Below are positions 15,726 to 20,547 of a stretch of 20,547 bases of DNA, piece after piece (position 1 is the stretch's first letter; each line of letters starts with the position of its first letter). Source of the stretch: CAYZJB01 sp964478735 (GTDB lineage Bacteria > CLD3 > SB21); assembly GCA_964478735.1 (NCBI GenBank), contig CAYZJB010000062.1:1-20547 (forward strand), written 5' to 3'. The position numbers and the translations under genes were made by a program. Below the pieces are notes generated by a model. That model had not been told where the DNA came from, made no database searches, and saw only the letters and a program-made list of their open reading frames with translations.

Positions 15726-16793
15726 ATGATCTTCATTGCCGGTATCAGCCTCGCCGTTTTCATCGAGATTCTGCTGCTCAGCAAGCGAGATAAATCCGAC
15801 GCAGACAGAATTCTTGCGTTGTGGATGTTTTTTATCAGTCTGCATCTTTTCCTGTTTTATTTCTGGCTGACCGACGCGATCTACGATTATCCCTTCCTGC
15901 TCGGAATAGAGAAAGCCCTCCCGCTCTGTCAAAGCGTCTTTTTATATCTGTACGTCGCCGCCGTCACGGATCAGTGGCCCGGAAATAAAAAAATCACACT
16001 GCTACATTTTTTACCCGCGCTGTTGACGTACATCTACCTACTTCCCTTTTTCCTCCTGTCGGCGGAACAAAAAATTTATGTCTATAAAAACAACGGCGCC
16101 GGTCATGAATCGTTCGAAGCCGTCATGACGATTGCCATTGCAATTTCCGGAATCGTGTATATCGGATGGTCGATTTTTCTTCTTAAAAAGCATGCTAACC
16201 GAATCCTGGATCAATTTTCTTACCAGACTAAAATCGATCTGCAGTGGCTCCGAGTACTCATCTGGGGTCTTGCTGGGATCTGGATTTTGATTTTCGTTTC
16301 CGACGAAACGGTCCTTTTTGGAGGGGTGGCCGTTTTCGTATTTCTGATCGGATTTTTCGGAATCCGTCAAGCGCGGATTTTTGCCGAGACCGCACCGGAA
16401 CCGACGGAAAAAGGAAAATACGCAAAGTCAGGATTGACCGAAGCAAAAGCGACCACGTTGTACGAAACGCTCATTCGCCTCATGCAACATGAAGCGTTGC
16501 ATCGAAAGAGCGATCTCTCCGTTGATGATCTTGCCGTGCGGCTGGAGGTTCATCCCAACTATCTGTCACAAGTCATCAATACCAAAGCAGGTATGAACTT
16601 CTACGATTTTGTCAACCGGTATCGTCTGGAAGAATTCAAAAAACTCGCATCCGATCCTAAAAACCGGCAATTCACGATGCTGGCCCTTGCCTTTGACTGT
16701 GGATTCAATTCCAAATCGTCATTTAACCGCTACTTTAAAAAAGCCACCGGCCAGACCCCTTCGCAATACTTCACCGCCCTTTCCAAACAATAG
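15726..16793 (+). CDS. Membrane-anchored AraC-family transcriptional regulator
   Basis: 355 residues. About the first 225 are hydrophobic and hold six or seven predicted membrane spans, for example FIAGISLAVFIEILLL, LALWMFFISLHLFLFYFWL, LLHFLPALLTYIYLLPFFLL, VMTIAIAISGIVYIGWSIFL and FGGVAVFVFLIGFFGI. After a charged linker comes an AraC/XylS double helix-turn-helix from about 255: LSVDDLAVRLEVHPNYLSQVIN, then FTMLALAFDCGFNSKSSFNRYFKKATGQTPSQY, the classical second HTH signature. It should sense something in or across the inner membrane and bind DNA from the membrane. The start follows an in-frame TGA (15684-15686); there is no good Shine-Dalgarno. A target may be the barrel gene 142 bp downstream, by position only. 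Confidence 0.88.
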   Translation: MIFIAGISLAVFIEILLLSKRDKSDADRILALWMFFISLHLFLFYFWLTDAIYDYPFLLGIEKALPLCQSVFLYLYVAAVTDQWPGNKKITLLHFLPALLTYIYLLPFFLLSAEQKIYVYKNNGAGHESFEAVMTIAIAISGIVYIGWSIFLLKKHANRILDQFSYQTKIDLQWLRVLIWGLAGIWILIFVSDETVLFGGVAVFVFLIGFFGIRQARIFAETAPEPTEKGKYAKSGLTEAKATTLYETLIRLMQHEALHRKSDLSVDDLAVRLEVHPNYLSQVINTKAGMNFYDFVNRYRLEEFKKLASDPKNRQFTMLALAFDCGFNSKSSFNRYFKKATGQTPSQYFTALSKQ

Positions 16794-16935
16794 GTTAACG
16801 CACAACCTCATCGTTTCAGCCTGTAAGGGAGTGCCGATACGGTCGTGCCAGCTTTCACGGCGAGGCGATTCGGTCGCTCTCCCGGTGTATTTTGCATTCG
16901 TGAAGTTAATCTTGTCAAAATCAAAGGAGTGGTTT

Positions 16936-17742
16936 ATGAGAGAAAGGATCATCTTATGGGTAACGGCTTTCGTTTTGCCCCAGACTGCAATTCTTGCACA
17001 GGAGGGCAAGGTAAAGCTCCACGTCAACCCCAAGTGGAAAGAATGTTCTTTTCAACTCGATCCGGCGCTGACGCAAAAAGCCTGGCACCAGTTTACGGAA
17101 GAAGCCGGTCTGGTGACTTACTTTCGTTCTCTCACGGACGCAAAACCGATCGGCGTGGGGAACTATGAATTGGCGATCATTCAATGGAGTACAGGGATTG
17201 ACGAAACGGAGGACGCGTGGAATAATACGTTTGTTCATCCGGATTCCGCCCACTGGCTTACGGGGGGTGAGCCGTTGGCTATTCCGGGGTTGATGTTTCG
17301 CACCGGCATAGCGGATCACGTTGACGTCGGTGCATACTGGACCAAAAGTCCCGGGGCCAATTATGGATTTTGGGGCGGACAGGTTCAATACACCTTTATC
17401 GATGATTCTAAAAAAGAACTGGCGGCTTCTACCCGTTTGAGTTTTGTTTCAATGTACGGCCCAAAAGACCTCGATTTTACGGTTTACGGTCTGGATGTGC
17501 TGGGAAGCAAAAAATTTAGAATAGGGTCCGACCGGGTGTCCGTATCACCCTATGCGGGCGCTTCAGTCTATCTGGCCAGCTCGCATGAGACAACCGGTGC
17601 GGTCGACCTCAAAGACGAAAATGTGTTGGGTGTTCAAGGTATGGTGGGCGTGGTCGCGGACATTTCCATCGCCAGGCTTGCGGTAGAGTATAATCTCGCA
17701 AAGATCAATACGTTCTCGCTTAAGCTGGGCGTTGCCTTTTGA
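16936..17742 (+). CDS. Putative outer-membrane beta-barrel protein, function unknown
   Basis: 268 residues. I chose the ATG at 16936 because AAAGGAG lies six bases upstream and a signal peptide begins there (RERIILWVTAFVLPQTAILAQ, cleavage near residue 21-22); a longer frame back to 16609 shadows the AraC gene. The mature protein is rich in alternating, aromatic strands with Gly (VGAYWTKSPGANYGFWGGQVQYTF, LSFVSMYGPKDLDFTVYGLDVLG, LAVEYNLAKINTFSLKLGVAF) and ends in Phe, the usual sorting signal for outer-membrane barrels. No named family recognised. It lies 142 bp after the AraC gene, long enough for its own promoter, though I found no clear boxes. The 34-residue membrane protein and a terminator follow. 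Confidence 0.75.
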   Translation: MRERIILWVTAFVLPQTAILAQEGKVKLHVNPKWKECSFQLDPALTQKAWHQFTEEAGLVTYFRSLTDAKPIGVGNYELAIIQWSTGIDETEDAWNNTFVHPDSAHWLTGGEPLAIPGLMFRTGIADHVDVGAYWTKSPGANYGFWGGQVQYTFIDDSKKELAASTRLSFVSMYGPKDLDFTVYGLDVLGSKKFRIGSDRVSVSPYAGASVYLASSHETTGAVDLKDENVLGVQGMVGVVADISIARLAVEYNLAKINTFSLKLGVAF

Positions 17743-17765
17743 AAACTCAAATCGCTGAAAGAGGT

Positions 17766-17810
17766 ATGATGAAACGCCGGTCGGTTTTTACCAAGTCGTA
17801 CGATGATTAG
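17766..17810 (+). CDS. Possible 14-residue leader ORF
   Basis: ATG-ATG start with AAAGAGG immediately upstream, encoding MMKRRSVFTKSYDD, with its TAG overlapping the start of the next small ORF (ATGATTAG). This is the arrangement expected for translational coupling, with the leader carrying the ribosome-binding site. Very short, and unsupported by homology. Confidence 0.25.
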   Translation: MMKRRSVFTKSYDD

Positions 17811-17907
17811 ATTTGAGCGCGTAAAATCAGAAAGGTTGTACCTGCTGATTATAGTATTGACGCTCGTCCTGTTGCTGGTGGTCTTGTATCACTCGCTAAG
17901 CCGATAA
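17803..17907 (+). CDS. Small single-span membrane protein (34 residues)
   Basis: Short frame from ATG 17803 to TAA 17905-17907. The product begins MIRFERVKSERLY, a positively charged N-terminus, followed by an uninterrupted hydrophobic stretch LYLLIIVLTLVLLLVVLYHSL of about 20 residues and a final SR. This is a textbook single-pass membrane microprotein with an N-in charge pattern. It has no strong Shine-Dalgarno of its own but overlaps the stop of a tiny leader frame that has one. It lies 60 bp after the barrel gene and 11 bp before a strong terminator, so it is probably transcribed with the barrel gene. No homologue recognised. The composition makes chance less likely, but short ORFs can be accidental. 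Confidence 0.5.
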   Translation: MIRFERVKSERLYLLIIVLTLVLLLVVLYHSLSR

Positions 17908-17918
17908 GATGTCATAAC

Positions 17919-17950
17919 AAAAAACCCAGGGTGAGCACCCTGGGTTTTTT
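17919..17950. terminator. Bidirectional intrinsic terminator
   Basis: AAAAAA-CCCAGGGTG, a two-base AG centre, CACCCTGGG-TTTTTT: nine perfectly paired GC-rich positions, with six A on one side and six T on the other. It can end the plus-strand barrel/microprotein transcript and the minus-strand helicase transcript, whose stop is at 17986. Confidence 0.9.
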
Positions 17951-17985
17951 GCTGGCAATTTCCATTGCAAGTCTGAGTCTTCCAA

Positions 17986-19212
17986 CTATCGTCGCCGGCG
18001 AAACCCTCGTCCACGGGGCCGACCCGAGAACTTGGGTCGCGGCGTTGGCGCCGCCAGCATCGCTTCCGTCGGACGGATTAGCACATACGGTTGATTGTCG
18101 ACGACCGGAATTGTTTTGCCGATGAGCCGTTGAATATCGCGGAGATAACTGAGTTCCTCCACGCCGCAAAACGACATGGCCACACCCGAAGCGCCCGCAC
18201 GGCCGGTTCGGCCGATACGATGCACGTAGGTTTCGGGAATGTTCGGAACATCGAAATTGATCACGTGCGAAATATTTTCCACGTCTATACCACGCGCAGC
18301 GATGTCCGTCGCAACCAGAATACGCGTTCGGCCGGATTTGAAATTATCCAGAGCCCGCTGACGCGCGCCCTGCGACTTATTGCCGTGAATGGCGTCGGCT
18401 CGAATGCCGGCTTTGTGCAGGTCTTTCGCGATGCGGTCCGCACCGTGTTTGGTCCGCGCAAACACCAGCGCGCTGGTGATATTGGAATTGCCGAGGACAT
18501 GAACCAACAAACTGCGTTTGTTGTGAGTCGCGACGAGGTAGACTTCCTGGCGAACGGCTTCGACCGTCGACGACACCGGCGTGACAGCGACTTGAACCGG
18601 TTGGTTCAAAATCGCATGAGCCAGGTTGCGGATTTCCGACGGCATGGTCGCGGAGAACAACAGCGTTTGACGCTTTGATGGAAGTTTCGCAACGATTTTG
18701 TTGACGTCGGTGATGAATCCCATATCCAGCATGCGATCGGCTTCGTCCAAAACGAACAGCTGAACCTGGCTCAGGTTGATGAGGCGCTGATTCATCAGAT
18801 CCAGAAGCCGTCCCGGCGTGGCGATCAGGATGTCGACGCCCTGGCGCAACGCCAACACTTGTGAGTGCTGCGAGACTCCTCCGAAAACGACGGCCGAACG
18901 GAGGCCCGTGTGCCGGCCGTACGTGGTGAAACTTTCCCCGATCTGAAGCGCGAGTTCGCGCGTCGGCGTCAGGACCAGCGACTTGATCGGACGCTGGCGG
19001 TGCGAACCGGTTCCCGAGGCATGCAGAATTTGCAGAATCGGGATCGCGAAAGCGGCAGTTTTGCCGGTACCCGTCTGGGCGCAACCGAGAATGTCGCGGC
19101 CTTCCAGCACGACCGGAATGGATTTTTCCTGGATTGGCGTCGGCTTCTCGTATCCCTCGGCGTGCAGCGCTTTCAGGATGGGTTCAATGATGCTAAGATT
19201 TTTGAATGGCAT
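17986..19212 (-). CDS. rhlE: DEAD-box ATP-dependent RNA helicase, RhlE type
   Basis: 408 residues that unwind RNA duplexes with ATP, typically in ribosome assembly, RNA decay or cold adaptation. All motifs are present: Q motif around YEKPTPIQ, motif I AQTGTGKT (45-52), Ia PTRELA, Ib TPGRL, II DEAD (156-159), III SAT (187-189), then LVFARTKHGAD, ATDIAARGIDV and HRIGRTGRAG. A short basic tail, SGRPRGRGFRRRR, provides the RNA-binding extension typical of RhlE-like proteins. The start ATG is at 19210-19212, with AAAGAG about 11 bases upstream. A candidate promoter lies 230 bp upstream, implying a long leader. RhlE is the best subfamily by motif order and length, but DeaD/CshA-like naming is possible. 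Confidence 0.93.
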   Translation of the reverse strand: MPFKNLSIIEPILKALHAEGYEKPTPIQEKSIPVVLEGRDILGCAQTGTGKTAAFAIPILQILHASGTGSHRQRPIKSLVLTPTRELALQIGESFTTYGRHTGLRSAVVFGGVSQHSQVLALRQGVDILIATPGRLLDLMNQRLINLSQVQLFVLDEADRMLDMGFITDVNKIVAKLPSKRQTLLFSATMPSEIRNLAHAILNQPVQVAVTPVSSTVEAVRQEVYLVATHNKRSLLVHVLGNSNITSALVFARTKHGADRIAKDLHKAGIRADAIHGNKSQGARQRALDNFKSGRTRILVATDIAARGIDVENISHVINFDVPNIPETYVHRIGRTGRAGASGVAMSFCGVEELSYLRDIQRLIGKTIPVVDNQPYVLIRPTEAMLAAPTPRPKFSGRPRGRGFRRRR

Positions 19213-19442
19213 ACGTTAATGCTCTTTCTACTGTCGGCAGGTCCCGTGCTGTTAGCGGCAGCTTCGTGCGGTCGCCGTGATAATATTTTGTTTTTCCGAA
19301 TCCCGAACGGGTTATGCACGATCCGGTCTTCGGGACAGTTTCTAATCGTGGTGAGTAATTTTCTGAGGGTGCTAACGTGGCGGGTGAAGCACGGAAGGAA
19401 GGTCCAGAAAGCGACTCAAGCCTGATCCATTATGTCGGGGCT

Positions 19443-19471
19443 AATATAGGACAGGATGGCCATGAAAGCAA
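19443..19471 (-). promoter_or_regulatory. Candidate sigma70-type promoter for helicase gene
   Basis: Minus strand: TTGCTT (19466-19471), 17 bases, TATATT (19443-19448). Start expected near 19436, leaving a leader of about 224 bases before the helicase ATG. Both boxes match 4-5 of 6 and the spacing is ideal. The AT-rich block upstream would suit an UP element. Confidence 0.45.
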
Positions 19472-19500
19472 GTATTATTATATATTATATAAATAAAATA

Positions 19501-19530
19501 ACCGGTCATTGAGCCTGTCGAAATGACCGG
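19501..19530. repeat. Palindromic REP-like repeat with TGAGCCTGTCGA loop
   Basis: Nine perfectly paired bases, CCGGTCATT (19502-19510) and AATGACCGG (19522-19530), around an 11-base loop GAGCCTGTCGA. The TGAGCCTGTCGAA core, read on the other strand as TTCGACAGGCTCA, is the centre of a dispersed palindromic repeat found between genes in many bacterial genomes. Only one copy is seen in this window, so dispersal in this genome is inferred. Confidence 0.6.
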
Positions 19531-19543
19531 ACGCTCGAGCCGA

Positions 19544-19585
19544 AAAAACCGGTCGCTTCCGAGATGAACTCAGCGACCGGTTTTT
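19544..19585. terminator. Bidirectional intrinsic terminator
   Basis: Left arm AAAAACCGGTCGCT (19544-19557) and right arm AGCGACCGGTTTTT (19572-19585) pair perfectly over 14 positions around a 14-base loop. It lies 7 bp beyond the stop of the hydrolase gene, so its main job is ending that minus-strand transcript; it can also stop plus-strand transcription. Confidence 0.88.
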
Positions 19586-19592
19586 CATACGA

Positions 19593-20402
19593 CTATTTCA
19601 AAACGTCACCAAAAAACGCCTTCATATCCGCCCACGATGCGGAGTCGGCAGCAGCGCTGTATCCGATCTTCATGCCGAATTTTTGCCCGAGGGAATCGGC
19701 ACCGGGATTGGTGAAACTGTGGATCGCGCCTTCGTAATTCTTGAACGTGTAAGCGGCGCCGGCGGAGTCCATGTCGGCCTTGAACGACGAAATCTGGTCC
19801 GCCGTTACGAATTCGTCTGCCGCGCCATTGCACACGAGGACCTGTGCTTTGACTTCGCCTTTTTTCGCCGGTGGAAGCCCGCCGAGACCGCCGTGGAAAC
19901 TGACCACGCCTTTCAAATCCACACCCTGCCGTGCCATATTGAGTACCGTCGATCCTCCGAAACAATATCCGATCGCCCCGATTTTCGATCCGTCGACGTT
20001 CGGATTGGACTTCAGAACTTCCATTGCTTTTGTAAATCGTTCCATCGCTCCGGGTCCGCGCGACATCACTTCACCGACAAATTTCATAGCATCGTCCGGA
20101 TGGCTGGCCGTTTTCCCGTCGCCGTACATATCGACGGCCAGGGCCACGTATCCCATTTCGGCCAGCATGTCGGCCCGTTTGCGTGCATACGCGTTGTGTC
20201 CCCACCATTCATGCACCACAAGAATTCCGGGGCGTTTGCCCTGCTTTGCATCGTCCCACGCGAGATAGCCTTTCATGGTGACGCTGTCGGCTTCGTATGT
20301 CACTTCCTGGCTGGCCAGTTTGGTCATCGGAGCGTCTGCTTTTTTGCCGCACGATACGGCAAGACCGGCCGAAAGGGCGATGACAAGAAATTGAATCTTC
20401 AT
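19593..20402 (-). CDS. Dienelactone hydrolase-family lipoprotein
   Basis: 269 residues. MKIQFLVIALSAGLAVSC is a signal sequence ending in a lipobox-like AVSC, with Cys18 as the probable lipidated residue (slightly off consensus at -3). The alpha/beta hydrolase that follows carries VVHEWWGHNAYARKRADMLAEMGYVALAVDMYG, the nucleophile Cys147 in GYCFGG, Asp196 in NGAADEFV and His228 in GAIHSFTNP, the Cys-Asp-His triad of dienelactone hydrolases. The natural substrate is probably an ester or lactone reaching the periplasm, not necessarily dienelactone. I chose ATG 20400-20402 because GGAGG lies seven bases upstream; a longer frame to 20447 has no such site. Probably monocistronic, between its own promoter and terminator. 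Confidence 0.9.
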   Translation of the reverse strand: MKIQFLVIALSAGLAVSCGKKADAPMTKLASQEVTYEADSVTMKGYLAWDDAKQGKRPGILVVHEWWGHNAYARKRADMLAEMGYVALAVDMYGDGKTASHPDDAMKFVGEVMSRGPGAMERFTKAMEVLKSNPNVDGSKIGAIGYCFGGSTVLNMARQGVDLKGVVSFHGGLGGLPPAKKGEVKAQVLVCNGAADEFVTADQISSFKADMDSAGAAYTFKNYEGAIHSFTNPGADSLGQKFGMKIGYSAAADSASWADMKAFFGDVLK

Positions 20403-20438
20403 GAGTTTCCTCCGGGTTTTAGGGTGATGAGTGATTTG

Positions 20439-20466
20439 AATGTACATGCTTAATTCTTTTATGCAA
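20439..20466 (-). promoter_or_regulatory. Candidate sigma70-type promoter for hydrolase gene
   Basis: Minus strand: TTGCAT (20461-20466), 16 bases, TACATT (20439-20444). The predicted start is near 20432, about 30 bases before the ATG. The -10 is the same hexamer as the one proposed for hemA. Confidence 0.4.
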
Positions 20467-20547
20467 TTTGAATATGTCCGTGCGGGCGGACCACGTTAGA
20501 CGCCAAGCCGATACGCCTTAACGTGCGCCGGAAGCGCCGTGCCATTT
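20467..20547. other. Right-end non-coding stretch with two small dyads
   Basis: No gene is visible. There is a 5-bp stem GTCCG/CGGAC (20476-20491 region) and a 7-bp stem CACGTTA (20492-20498) with TAACGTG (20519-20525). Either could be the 3' end of an RNA or repeat continuing beyond the window; there is no T-run making them terminators. Confidence 0.3.

Larger units (their letters stand above)
19213..19592. other. 380-bp gene-free interval, probable long helicase leader plus repeat and terminator
   Basis: No convincing protein gene. From right to left it holds a bidirectional terminator (19544-19585), a palindromic repeat (19501-19530), an AT-rich stretch (19470-19500) and a leftward candidate promoter (19443-19471). 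It ends with about 220 bases that would form the 5' leader of the helicase mRNA. That leader has several dyads, such as CACGAT/ATCGTG (19317-19349 region) and GTGCT/AGCAC (19369-19393 region). I could not match it to a known RNA family. Confidence 0.5.

Noticed and set aside
19219..19425. Plus-strand frame beginning MLFLLSAGPVLLAAASC, resembling a lipoprotein signal
   Set aside because: No ribosome-binding site, the rest of the 68 residues is not protein-like, and it lies in the helicase leader; the lipobox look is probably chance.
19369..19440. GGAAGGAAG core recalling SRP RNA, and an AAGCC stretch recalling the end of a cobalamin riboswitch
   Set aside because: The flanks of GGAAGGAAG do not pair as SRP helix 8, and the cobalamin-box GCCACTG and AGCCAGGAGACC elements are missing.
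19683..20453. 256-codon plus-strand frame opposite the hydrolase
   Set aside because: Antisense to conserved catalytic motifs of the hydrolase, no recognisable family.
20494..20501. GTTAGAC heptamer resembling an integron attC recombination box
   Set aside because: No matching RYYYAAC partner with correct spacing, no cassette array, no integrase in the window.

Overview
This window looks like a chromosomal contig from a Gram-negative bacterium of moderately high GC, probably a draft or metagenome assembly because a run of exactly 100 N interrupts it at 2693-2792. The Gram-negative reading rests on a secreted beta-barrel-like protein ending in Phe, a probable lipoprotein, and a membrane-anchored AraC-type regulator of the kind common in Bacteroidota and Leptospirales. 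I cannot assign a phylum. There is no phage, IS, CRISPR, tRNA or rRNA gene.

Layout. Positions 1-948 (+) hold the 3' part of an SMP-30/gluconolactonase-like beta-propeller gene. Positions 961-2692 (-) hold a small redox cluster: a MarR-family regulator (5' end lost in the gap), an NADPH:F420-reductase-like oxidoreductase and a short-chain dehydrogenase. Positions 2793-12653 (-) are the core of the window: a heme operon transcribed hemA-hemC-hemD-hemE-hemN-hemH-hemY-hemB-hemL. It encodes every step from glutamyl-tRNA to protoheme, and most junctions are ATGA overlaps. HemL is cut at its C-terminus by the gap. A candidate sigma70 promoter lies just upstream of hemA. Divergent from it, 12922-14946 (+) encodes a fused ADP-forming acyl-CoA synthetase.

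The 15-18 kb region (+) carries a small helical protein overlapped by a minimal nucleotidyltransferase, then a membrane-bound AraC regulator, a putative outer-membrane barrel protein, and a 34-residue single-span membrane microprotein not previously called. It is closed by a strong bidirectional terminator at 17919-17950. The right end (-) has an RhlE-type DEAD-box helicase with an apparently long 5' leader, a palindromic repeat with the widespread TGAGCCTGTCGA loop, a second bidirectional terminator, and a dienelactone-hydrolase-family lipoprotein.

Working together: the heme operon is the one complete pathway here. It combines oxygen-independent coproporphyrinogen oxidase (HemN) with an oxygen-dependent protoporphyrinogen oxidase (HemY type). 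The less understood parts are the nucleotidyltransferase pair, the AraC/barrel/microprotein group and the leader of the helicase gene. Nothing here is proven to be a new system; these are the best places to look.
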